Shown here in pieces: positions 24,449-33,840 of a stretch of 64,000 bases of DNA (the stretch's first letter is position 1; the number at the start of each line of letters is the position of its first letter). Source of the DNA: Lanius collurio (taxonomy: Eukaryota > Chordata > Aves > Passeriformes > Laniidae); the NCBI GenBank assembly GCA_020086605.1, contig JACBWW010000067.1, positions 442,425 to 506,424 of the forward strand, given 5' to 3'. The notes below the pieces were generated by a model, which did not search any database, was not told where the DNA came from, and worked only from the letters and a program-made list of their open reading frames with translations. A program made the position numbers and the translations under genes.

Positions 24449-25450
24449 TGGATGCTCATCTTTCTCTCCATCATTACTTCAGGTTAGAAAATCCTTCCCT
24501 CATGGAAGCCAATGTTGTTTTACCACTACTTTTGCCATTTATGTTGGCTAGAGAAACACAGCTAGTATGTGAAGACATTTAATTTATTGTTAGTCTACTT
24601 AAAAGTTTTACCAGTGTGTTCAGAGAGTACTCATCAATTACAACAATGCTAAAAATGATAAACAGTATTACCTAGAATATTAGAGAGAAAGGGTCAAAAC
24701 TAACACACAAGAGCACTTTAGCTGCTGCAGCTTCTCCTGGGCTTTGCTCACCCCTCCACTCCCAGGGCACCAGATTCAGAGGTGCTGTCTGTCCCCCAGG
24801 AGAAAGGGGAAGGCTGCAGGTGTCACAGGCCCAACGAGTCCTTTGCTCCAGCAGCACAGCAACAATGGTGGGAGGTCATCATGGTGATTCTGCCTCCTCC
24901 TCCTCCTCTGCTGGAGTCCAGCTGGGGCTGCTTCTACCCTGTCTTTAAGGCTCCCCTCGCAGTGCTCCTCGGTCCTCAGAGCTGGGTCCATTGCACTGAC
25001 CCTCCAGGCAGAGCTGTGCAGACCTTGCAGAGCTGCTCCTGGCCCTCCCTGCTGCTGTGAGCGATGTTTCCCAGCCCCAAGGTCACAGCCCTCTGTTGGT
25101 GCAGCAGCTGCCTGTGGGGGAGTAGTTCACAGTGCTGGGCCCCTGCATGTCCCAACCAAAGCAAGGTTCACAAACCTCTCTCTCAGGTTTTGCAGCGTTG
25201 GTAAACAGCCTGTGGCCTGTTTCTGGCAGTGGCCAGACTGTGTTTCATGGCCTAGAGGCGAACAGACCCCTTCTGCCAGCTCATGGGCACGAGCTGTCAC
25301 ACACGAGTCCAGCAAGGACATTGCAAACCCTCCTGTGGCTCAAGGCTCCTCACCAGGACCGAGCAGCTGATCTTCTTGGAGGCATTTGCTCTTTCCTACC
25401 TGGTCTTGCCTCGTGTGGGTCTGAGGGTGGCCTGTCGCTCTTGACTTTGG
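24449..25450 (-). mobile_element. LTR-like copy A (3' LTR candidate of a minus-strand ERV)
   Basis: This region is colinear with 29881-31050. Matched anchors are TGGATGCTCATCTTTC at 24449 with TGGATGCTATGCTTTC at 29881; ATGTTGGCTAGAGAAACACA at 24541 with ATGTGGGCTGGAGAAACGCA at 30080; the TTAGAGAGAAA block near 24680 with that near 30210; GATTCTGCCTCCTCCTCCTC at 24896 with GATTCTGCCTCCTCGTCCTC at 30423; and a CCCAACCAAAGCAAGG block near 25150 with that near 30830. The copy starts with TG (read on the minus strand it ends in CA), as LTRs do. Identity by eye is only moderate. The upper limit is approximate, and a solo LTR from a related older insertion is possible. Confidence 0.6.
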
Positions 25451-27600
25451 TGCATGGCTGCTACTTGGTTTACATAATATTTTATTTTACAGCCAGTTTA
25501 ATAGTTTGCACAATTAACCGAATTCTTGCAATTCCCAGGATTACACTTCTAGACTTGACAGCCTAGTTAAAAATGTCAGTAGGGGATGGGAGTGCCAACA
25601 AGGAAGGATTTACACCAGGTATGATGGCCAGCATCTTTTACTGCTGTTGTAGTAAGAGCAACTTGCTAACTTTTGTGACATACTGCAAACCTTGCGTTGG
25701 TGCCTGTGAGACTACAAAAATTACAGGTAGATGTTGTGATTTGCAACAACTGATCAAAACCTAGCCCAGATGTACACAGTTTAAAAGTTTCTTTGTTCAG
25801 TACACAGTTTAAAAGTATCTAGCAATTTTAGTGTCACTTCTAAAAGCATCATGTCATTAAAATTGTACAGTTAAATTAAAGTTACATTAAATGCTCATGT
25901 ATTATCAGACAACTTAGACATGCAGAGGTGATTTCTGGATTCTGGAGAAACACACAAACACAGCTGGATCCCATATAAGTGATTACATTCCCACTGGAAA
26001 CCAAAGGATATATTTTATATTCACCTCTGGCTAGACCCAGTTCTAAACTGATTATCTTTTTGTAAGCAATTTGCACATGTGAGTGCTTCTTGCTTGCTGG
26101 TGTTCCTCCAGAGAGGCAGCTGGGAGCACTCCACCTTGCTGAGCTGCTTGACATGGCCACTGTGCAGCTCTCATCTTAGAAAACCTCCTGCTGTCAGTGT
26201 CTAAAACCACCTCCTCATGTCCTCCATAACCAAATAAAATTTTTATTGGCCCCCTACATGTATCATCCATGTATGCAGTGATTTGATATCCCCATCACTG
26301 GGGACCTTTAGTTTTCTACCTCTCCCAGCACCATCAGTTTATACATAGGTGCTCTAAATTAAACTCAAAACTGTGCAAAGCCACACTAAGTGTGTATATT
26401 TTTGAAATATAACTCACCCTACTAGAAATTTCTACACTTCATTTGTTCATCTTTGCTTCTCATTTCAAAATACTTTGTGTTTCCTGTGTTACACATATAG
26501 GTGCTCTATCTGTCAAGATCACAATTAATAACAGGAGGTATGTCCATACTCATCAAGGGAAACTAAATTTCTCTTATATGGAGATGGTGATCCCTTTAAA
26601 ATGGATCCACTTTTTCCTTGTCACCACAGTTTGTTAGTTCTTTTCTTATTTGAACTTCAGCAACAACAACTGTTCTAAAAAAAAGGTGAATATATTTTTC
26701 CACACATCTATGAATGTATGATAATAAAGCAAAATAAAAGCAAGAAAGAAAGCAGTAAGCATCATACAATTAATAATATCCATAATTTGGATTTGTTACT
26801 TATTCTTCTGTGCTACCTATGGAAGACAAAACAGCAAAGATTGTTATAAGTAGTTATCTCAGTTAACCAAGGTAGAAAACATTTACACCCATAGAACTTT
26901 TGATGATATCAAGGATCTAATAAACTGCATCTTCACATATTTTTACACAATCTATTAGATTATGTTCTTTAACAGTTGCTCACCAATCCTCCATCATAAT
27001 TGTTTCAGGTGCTTCCATCTTATCTCTGGAGCAGAAAAATTTTATATTTTAGTTTAAAAATATTACATTGATGTGTATATTTTTCCATTATAGGTCCTTT
27101 TGAATTATTTTCTTTTTTTTTACTTCATTTTTCTCCACTCTAAGAAAAAAATGCTGGTATTAGCACATCAACTATAAGCATGCATCACAGACTTAACTTT
27201 TTGCTTTCAGAGTGAATTCTGTCCCAAGTCAATTAGAATATTTATCATTAAAAACCATTCCCCCAAGCCTTTATGGGTACATTCATGAGCTGCTGCTTTT
27301 CCAGCTTGTAACTTTTTAAGCACTGGTAGCCATTAGTTCGCATTCCTCTGTTTCAATCCTTTTTTCCTTTTTTTTTGATACCACTCCTAAGTTTCTTTGC
27401 TGCACATACTCCCACACACTTATGTGAGAACACACTACTGAATTTAACAATACTAATGCTAAACATGAGCTGCTTCATTTTGTTGGTACCTCTTGAATTT
27501 GCTCTGCTTCTACCTCTTTATTTCTCTGCTTTGCCTCTGACAACAGGCAGGTATTATTTTTTTAAATAGTGGGTTTGGTTTTTTCTTTTTGCAAGTCCAA
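25451..27600. other. AT-rich DNA inside the ERV-like span, no gene seen
   Basis: No retroviral pol or env signature is visible in any frame here, although it lies between LTR-like copy A and the gag-like ORF. Composition is strongly AT-rich and CpG-poor, especially at 26.3-27.6 kb. It holds a direct repeat of TACACAGTTTAAAAGT at 25773 and 25801. It may be host DNA, a heavily decayed internal region or sequence inserted later. Confidence 0.5.
25773..25816. repeat. Short direct repeat, 28-bp period
   Basis: TACACAGTTTAAAAGT occurs at 25773 and again at 25801, a small local duplication. Confidence 0.7.
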
Positions 27601-28221
27601 ACCCTTCCAAAATGCCTTCAGAAGACCCAGAAAGAAGAGGTTATTCTTTCCTCCTTGCTTCAGCCTCAAAGTTTTATACCACGCTTGGGACTCCTGTAAC
27701 CTTCCGTGCACAGCCCTTCATACCTAGAGCTCATTCCCAGTCTCACTGCTGCACATCACAAATGCTGCAGCCCAGCTGGGATCACAGCTCCAGTGTGTTG
27801 TCAGTCCTAAAAGCTTTCTTTTTCCCAAAACAGCTTCTGCTAACATGGCCTGAGCAGCATTTGGTATCCCTGCCCAGACTCAGTGCAGCAAAGTGGGTGC
27901 CAGGGTGGCTGTGGCAGAGCTCAAGCAGCCTCTGCTTTACTGCAGCCCTGACTTGTTCCTGCTGGAAAAGCCAACTTTCCCTCTGTGTTTCTCCTGTAAA
28001 AATAAGCAAACCCAAAACCCCTTAACACTTCACTCCTCCTGCATTTCCCTCACCAGAGGAGCCTTCTCAATTTGCACAGCCTGGTGCCCCAGGTTTATAT
28101 GTGACATGGATGATACCCCAAGGGCTCTGCTTCCCATCTCCCAGTGCTCTCAGCACGGGAGCCTTCCCCAGTGGTCCGGTTTTGGTCTGACCACGAGCCG
28201 GGGAAGAGGAGTCAGTCTGTT
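27601..28221 (-). other. Sequence downstream of gag-like ORF, no pol recognised
   Basis: On the minus strand this follows the gag-like stop codon. I looked for an in-frame or shifted protease or reverse-transcriptase continuation and saw none. The frame closes again within about 25 codons and later open frames (for example 27782-28015) match nothing I know. If this is an ERV, its pol and env are deleted or unrecognisably decayed. Confidence 0.45.
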
Positions 28222-29526
28222 CTAGGCTGTGACAGGGAGGGCAGGAGCCCCGGGCTCGCTTCCCTCTCTTCCCCTGCTGATCTCCAGCAGGCGGTCCAAC
28301 AAAACCCTGGTAGGAGCGTTATCCCAGCGGGCCATGTCCTCCCCCTGCTTCCGAAGCTCCCTCCAAATGTCCACTCGCATCGTGCCTAACTCCCTCCTGG
28401 CCACGCTATTTTGTACCACAAATCGGGGGGCGGCACCGTACTGACACTGTCTCTTGCCCTGCCACCTTCCTTTCCTCCCTCTTCCCACGAAGGGGCTCTG
28501 GGGGGTCACACCAGCAGAGGCAGTGGTCTGCAGCACCTCTAGATCCCTCATATCCCTGGAGTTTTCCCTTCGTCTGCTGGCCCTTCCTCTCCCGGATTCC
28601 CCTCTGTCCTCCCTTGCCCAGACACTCCCCACCAACTGCTCTCTCCTTCCCTGGGTGCTCCTGGGTTTGAATAGGCCAGGGTCGGTGGTGGTTGTTCCCT
28701 CTGTGATAGCTTGTTCTGCCCGTGGCTGCACATTTCCCTCATTTCCCTGCTCTGCTGCTCCCCTCTCCCTTTTCCCAACCTCTGGAACACAGGTAAGTGA
28801 AGCAGGATTTGCTTTAAATCTTTCTGGCCTCTCAGACTCTAGTGGCAGTGGGCTTGCAGGCTTACACTCCTCTGTGGAGGGGTTGCCATCTGGATTAACC
28901 CATTTGTGTTCGTCACAGTGCTCACCATCTCTTTCATGGGGTGTGTTTGTAGGGGCTGTGACAGGCCCCTGCTTTGCCTCTAATGCAGCTTTTAACTTTT
29001 CCATCTTGACCTCACAGGCCCGGTGGTCTGTGCCCCTCTCTTTTAGGATCTGTACTTTTTGCACCAGTAATAGGATTGCTCCTTGTGCCTCCTCTATAGC
29101 TTTTGTACTGATGGCTACTTTTTCCTTCAGTGCCTGATTTTCCTTCAAAATGGCCTTTTTTTGTTCACACACCTCTTGATACTGTAGAACACGTCGCACT
29201 TGTTCCTCGGCCACAGCTCCTTCTCGAGTTATACCCTCCTCTAGTTTAAGCTGCTGAGTCTTTATTTCTTCTTTCAGTTTCTTGTTTTCCTCCCTTAGGT
29301 TCTGAATTTCCACCTGGGCTGCCTGTTTTTCTTCAGCTAAGCTTTTGGCAACTAACCACACAGCCCACACTGCTGCACACTTTAAGGATTTTCGGGAGAA
29401 GAGTTTAGACTTGGTCATCTCTTTTAATTTGGCAAACTCTAGGTCAGCCTGCTGGATACTTCTGCAAGAGTTTGGACCCCAGGGGTTTGGTCCCCACTGA
29501 ATAACCCAATTTTCCAGCTCTGACAT
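28222..29526 (-). CDS. Uninterrupted gag-like ORF of an endogenous retrovirus-type element, 434 aa
   Basis: I do not recognise a named gene. The 434-codon frame starts at ATG 29526-29524 (MSELENWVIQWGPNPWGPN) and stops at TAG 28224-28222. Visible features: a Trp-rich N-terminus (1-20); a short hydrophobic stretch CAAVWAVWLVA (about 50-60); a long Lys/Glu/Leu-rich coiled coil with heptad character (about 62-185); a low-complexity Pro/Glu/Arg hydrophilic middle (about 186-347) with a basic cluster (RGRASRRREN); a basic GRGRKGRWQGKR segment (348-359); and a helical C-terminal part (385-420). No Cys-X2-Cys zinc knuckle, protease or polymerase is seen. A gag role is inferred from position: the ATG lies about 330 bases downstream of a primer-binding-site-like TGGGGGC motif next to an LTR-like copy, where gag sits in retroviruses. 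It is by far the longest frame in the window. An open frame between diverged repeats suggests recent origin or retention. A non-gag coiled-coil protein remains possible. Confidence 0.55.
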   Translation of the reverse strand: MSELENWVIQWGPNPWGPNSCRSIQQADLEFAKLKEMTKSKLFSRKSLKCAAVWAVWLVAKSLAEEKQAAQVEIQNLREENKKLKEEIKTQQLKLEEGITREGAVAEEQVRRVLQYQEVCEQKKAILKENQALKEKVAISTKAIEEAQGAILLLVQKVQILKERGTDHRACEVKMEKLKAALEAKQGPVTAPTNTPHERDGEHCDEHKWVNPDGNPSTEECKPASPLPLESERPERFKANPASLTCVPEVGKRERGAAEQGNEGNVQPRAEQAITEGTTTTDPGLFKPRSTQGRREQLVGSVWAREDRGESGRGRASRRRENSRDMRDLEVLQTTASAGVTPQSPFVGRGRKGRWQGKRQCQYGAAPRFVVQNSVARRELGTMRVDIWRELRKQGEDMARWDNAPTRVLLDRLLEISRGREGSEPGAPALPVTA

Positions 29527-29857
29527 ATTTTTTTTTCTCCTCTAAAGATATTTTAGACTTTACAGAAGGGTCTATTTACAAACTACAGGTCAAGCAGGCT
29601 GAGAGAAGATAGCAGGGCCTCAACCAAATCTGGGCTTGCTCCTCTGTTGTTTTTCTAGTGTACTTCTTCCCTACAGAAAATTTTCTCAACCAAGAAATCC
29701 CCTAAGCAGGGATTTCTAATTTATCTCTTCTCACAGACAAGGCAGAGAGCTTTCTCTGTCCAAGGATGGTTAGAGGCATCCCTTGAGCATTTCTCCTCAC
29801 TAGGCAGAAGGAAGAAGGCTTTCAAACCTGCTGGATTTCTGACTTCAATATTTTCAA
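29527..29857 (-). other. Untranslated leader between candidate PBS and gag-like ORF
   Basis: About 330 bases lie between the putative primer-binding site and the ORF start, a normal leader length for retroviral elements. No ORF of note is present. Confidence 0.4.
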
Positions 29858-29876
29858 CCAGTCTGTGTTGCCCCCA
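29858..29876 (-). other. Candidate retroviral primer-binding site
   Basis: Read on the minus strand, TGGGGGCAACACAGACTGG begins four bases after the CA that ends LTR-like copy B (CA at 29882-29881). A TGG-initial 18-19-mer immediately after the 5' LTR is the expected place and form of a tRNA primer-binding site. I cannot match it to a specific tRNA 3' end without a search. Confidence 0.4.
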
Positions 29877-29880
29877 AAAC

Positions 29881-31050
29881 TGGATGCTATGCTTTCAACA
29901 AGACACTTGAGGCTATGTTAACAGAGTAGCCTTGTTGCTGGTTGTCAGAGTAGCCTTGTTGCTGGATGGCACCCCAAAAAAAGGCTCTCCCAGAAGGGCT
30001 ACTCACAAAAATGCCATAAGGGCTCCCCAGAGGGCTGCTGCCTTCTCTGCCGGTTCTGTGAACCACAGCTCGTGCCTTTATGTGGGCTGGAGAAACGCAC
30101 CTTACACAGGAGAATCTGCTGTTTGACTGCTTCAGAGTTCTAACAGCCTGATCAAAGAAAAGAGTGCTAATCAATCCACTTGCAGTGCTGGATGATATTA
30201 TCTAGACTATTAGAGAGAAAGGAGATAAAAGGGAAAACAAATCCCTTATTGGAATCAAACCCACTCCCTCCCTTGTCTGCTATGCCTTTCCCCACCTTAT
30301 GCTCACCTTCCGCTGCCTGAGGATGGCTGCAGGTGTTCTGGCCCGAGTCCTTCACCTCCAAGGAGCCCAATGCTGATGATGGAACCTCTCTGTCTGCCTC
30401 TCCAGGGTGCTGCTGGTGGTGGGATTCTGCCTCCTCGTCCTCCTCTTCTGCTGGAGCCCACCCAGGGCTGTCTGTGTGCCCCCTCTAAGGCTCCCCTTGC
30501 CCTGCTCCTCAGCCCCAAGGCCGTGCTGCCTTGATGCAGCAGCTGCCCACGGGGGAGTAGCTCACAGCGCCGGGGCTGCCGCTATCACCCTGTGCCAGAG
30601 GTTTCAAGGCCCCACTGCCCTCCCCTACCTGCGATTTTCCTGCTGACTCGGGGACAGATTGCTGTGTTCCTGCTGCACTGCAAAAATACAGCCAAGCCAC
30701 GCTGCTGGAGACCTTTTGGCATCCCTTGGACCAGGGGAAGCAAAACTGAGCACTGATGGGTGAAGGCCCTGAGTCCTTAGGGTGTTGCTGTAACGGCTAC
30801 AAAGCTCTTCAAGAGGTCCCCACATGGCAAGTCCCAACCAAAACAAGGCTGGCCAACCACTGGCAGCGGCAAGACCGTAGATCATGGGTTATGGGCATGC
30901 ACTGCACCACCACCACCCAGCTGTGCTCCCCAAGAGCCCTGTGCTTTGCTACAACAGCCACGGAAAGAGAGGAGTAAAGGCCTTGTACTTCACCCTTACC
31001 AAAAAGACCATCACTGATGCTCCTCAGCATTTTCACCAGGAGCTGCAAGG
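29881..31050 (-). mobile_element. LTR-like copy B (5' LTR candidate of the minus-strand ERV)
   Basis: This is the colinear partner of 24449-25450 in the same orientation. It starts with TG at 29881 (the CA end of the LTR on the minus strand) and directly abuts the candidate PBS. It differs from copy A by extra sequence: about 107 bases near its lower end, including a 24-bp tandem repeat, and a further stretch around 30600-30800. The upper boundary is approximate because I could not find matching target-site duplications. Confidence 0.6.
29922..29965. repeat. 24-bp tandem repeat inside LTR-like copy B
   Basis: CAGAGTAGCCTTGTTGCTGG occurs exactly at 29922-29941 and 29946-29965, separated by TTGT. 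The array is absent from the corresponding part of copy A. Confidence 0.9.
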
Positions 31051-32574
31051 AAAGCAGTGAGTCTTTGGGGGCTCCATGGGACCATGGGCGATGGTCTGAC
31101 CTGCCCTATGGCCAAATAAACTCATCAGGCAGTGCTGGCAAAAAGGGCGATAATCCTACGTAGAAACAATCCCTAGAATAAGCAAAACCAGAGACATATT
31201 TGAAGTTCAGCAGTTATTAAAACACATAAATCCCTGCTCATAAACCCCACCATCCCCACAGATCAATGCTTTGAGAGACATCTGAAGCTTTGTAAACTAG
31301 AAGAGGTAATAGGATTAAAGCTGCAAAGTGACAAGACAGCTAATTTTTAATTATTTCTAACTCCTTTCTAATTTCTGCTTCATCCTGAATATTTAAAAAC
31401 CTTTCCAAATGTATTTCACAGGTTTCAATAACAACCTAGTAACTGGATGTGGCATTATAGCAATTTATAATCACCTCCCAAAATGGGGATCTAAATTAAT
31501 CTTTCTACATCTCATTAGTTTAGCTATCAGAGATCTTTTACAAGATAATTGGCTTTCAGTGGCTTTAATTTAATTTAATTTATTAATATCTTACATTTAT
31601 ATTTCATAGATGCTGTTTTAATTATTGAACTGATACATCTTGGAAACATAATTCTTTTATACAGCATCAAACTTTTGCTTTTAGGGCTCTAGAGCCTTTT
31701 TAAGATGTTTTAATGATAAATAATAACTCCTTGTTTGTGTTTGCCTTTAGAGTGGATATCAATTTACTTTTGCCTTAGGTTCTCACAGAGGAAAATTAGA
31801 TCTTATTTTGGAACATCCTGTTTTGCAGATGAGGCTGCCTTTATTGTTAAACCAAAACTTGTTCCAACTTCGTAATGCTATAAAAGCATAAACAAGAGGA
31901 GGCAGAAGTAACAGAAAGAATGTGGAATAAGGACCCAATTCATACCTGCCAGGTGTGTGTAAATTATTCAGCAGGCAGCAGAGTTAGGGAAGCTGAGTCT
32001 CCTGTGGTGTTGTGTCCCATGGCTGAGCTCCCCAGTGCTGGTGGCAAAGCTGCCCTGCCTGGAGCATCTCTTGCACCCATCAGGTGCTTGCTCTTCCTGC
32101 ACCCACACCACTAGCTGGGTCTGGGGGGCTCCCCGCCATCCCCTTGGCTAATTGACTTCCAGCAGCACAGTATGTGGAGAGTTCCAGCCTGCCAAAAACT
32201 TGGGCTGAAATGTCCTCGCCGAATCGGTGAAGACAGACAGACAAGCACACTGCACAACTGACCCCAAGAACATCCTTCCTTCAGAAACCAGCCTAAAAAT
32301 ATGATCCCTCCTAGAGCAGAATAGCAACGTTGAAACATCTGACAGTATATGTGATGATGATAATTGATGCTTAATGAATAATCCAGGGTAGCTTTAATAT
32401 TTAACTTCATAGAATACCTTCTGTCCCCAGGAGCTAAACCAATTTCTAAAAGGTGTACTCTTCCCCTGCAGGGCCTTCTTTCACCATTATATCCACTTCA
32501 GGGGGACTAGCTACACAACTGGCTGGCACTGGGCAGGTTGCACAGCACTGCAGCAGAGAGGGACTTTGTCCCTT
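31051..32574. other. Intergenic, AT-rich block, no gene seen
   Basis: From about 31140 to 31900 the DNA is very AT-rich and CpG-poor, with many TAAT/ATTA-type cores (TTTAATTTAATTTAATTTAT near 31565). No coding sequence is evident. The composition suits a conserved non-coding or enhancer element, but only comparison with other genomes could show that. Confidence 0.5.
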
Positions 32575-33267
32575 TGTCCTCCTCCAGGAGCTGCTCAGAG
32601 TGAGGCCGTCTGCAACACCTGGGTTGGGGCAATCCCAGACATGAGTACAGGCAGGGAGATGAACTCGAGCAACCCTGATGAGGACTTGGGGGTTCTCATG
32701 GATGCATCACAAGCAGCACTGTCAATCCTGCCCCTCTGCTCTGCCCTTGTGAGACTCCACCTGGAGTGCTGTGCCCAGCTCTGGGGTGCAGCAGAAGACA
32801 TGGACCTCTTAAAGCCAGTCCAATGGAAGGCCAGAAAGATGATCAGAGAGCTGGAGCCCCTCTCCTATGAAGACAGGCTGAGAGAGCTGGGTCTGTTCAG
32901 CCTGGAGAAGAGAAGGCTCCAAAGAGACCCTAAAGCACCTTCCAGTGTTTAAAGGGGGTTTATTACAAAGAGGGAGAAAAAGTGGGCACATTGGCATAGG
33001 ACAAGGGGGAATGGTTTTAAACTAACAGAGCAGAGATTTAGATGAGATTTTCGGAAGGTGTTCTTTATACAGAGGGTGGTGAGGCACTGGCACAGGTTGC
33101 CCAGAGCAGCTGTGGATGCCCCATCCCTGGAAGCCTTCAAGGCCAGGTTGGATGGAGCTCTGAGCAACCTCATCTAGTGGGAGGTGTCCCTGTCCCTAAC
33201 AGGAGTTTGGAACTAGATGGCCTTTAAGGCTCCCTCCAACCCAAACCATTCTACAGTTCTGTGAATT
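32575..33267 (+). mobile_element. CR1 LINE fragment, 3' part with ORF2 remnant
   Basis: A 5'-truncated + strand CR1. The frame 32566-32952 contains a decayed end of the CR1 reverse-transcriptase ORF (ALVRLHLECCAQLWG, LEPLSYEDRLRELGLFSLEK). It is followed by the typical CR1 3' region: GGCACAGGTTGCCCAGAGCA, GGAAGCCTTCAAGGCCAGG, GGTTGGATGGAGCTCTGAGC and the terminal CCCTCCAACCCAAACCATTC. The ORF is closed at 32950-32952 and lacks all upstream polymerase motifs, so the copy is dead. The CR1 lineage is not determined. Confidence 0.93.
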
Positions 33268-33379
33268 TACCTCGGGCCTGTGACGATCAGAGGCTGCGAT
33301 CCAAGGCCCTACAGAGCTGAGCACTTCCAGTTCTCTGCTGGGAATGAATTCCCACCCTTTCTCCCGGCCCACCAGGGGC

Positions 33380-33840
33380 CACTTTCCAGGCGTGAGTTGT
33401 GCTCCTGAGCGCTGCCCACGGAGGGGCTTTGCTCTGACACGGCGCGGGAGCAGCCGAGGGGCCGCAGAAGCTGTCAGGGCAAGACCCCCCTCTCCCATCC
33501 GAGACCTTGGAGATGAGGAGGGGGCAATAAGCCCTTGCAGAGCCCCCATCGCTCCGTTTCGCCGCGCAGCCCTCCGGCACACGATGGGAGCCGCCCAGCC
33601 GTGCGCTCCAGGACGGCCTGAGGGGCCCGCGGGTGGCTCCGCTCCCCGCCGGGCCCGGGGCCCGCGGCACCCCGGGGCGGAGCGGGGCTGCTGCTCGGCC
33701 GGCGGGCTCGGCACGGGAAGCGCTGGAAAAGCGGCCCAACACCCCCCTCTGCTGTCGGCAAACACCGCGGCACGGGCTCCCCGCGCCGCCGCCGCAAAAA
33801 CCCCCGGCAGGTCACCCCCTCAGCCCGCCGGGCTCATTCG
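33380..33840. promoter_or_regulatory. Orphan CpG island (33.4-33.8 kb)
   Basis: About 460 bp of very GC- and CpG-dense DNA (CCGCCGGGCCCGGGGCCCGC, GGGGCGGAGCGGGG with a GC-box core at 33674) in the middle of the YPEL5-LBH spacer. Long overlapping frames on both strands (for example 33344-33982 plus, 33196-33765 minus) are explained by the lack of stop codons in GC-rich DNA, and none shows a domain. It may be the promoter of an unannotated non-coding RNA or a developmental CpG-island enhancer. The CR1 fragment ends only about 110 bp upstream. Confidence 0.6.

Noticed and set aside
27782..28015. Minus-strand ORF as a possible pol fragment of the ERV
   Set aside because: No polymerase, protease or integrase motif is visible, and the frame is short.
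28454..29137. 227-codon + strand ORF
   Set aside because: It lies entirely opposite the 434-codon minus-strand gag-like frame and shows no domain. It is a shadow frame.
32566..32952. 128-codon ORF as a possible host gene
   Set aside because: Its body reads as the C-terminal end of a CR1 reverse-transcriptase ORF and it is followed by a CR1 3' region, so it is a retrotransposon remnant.
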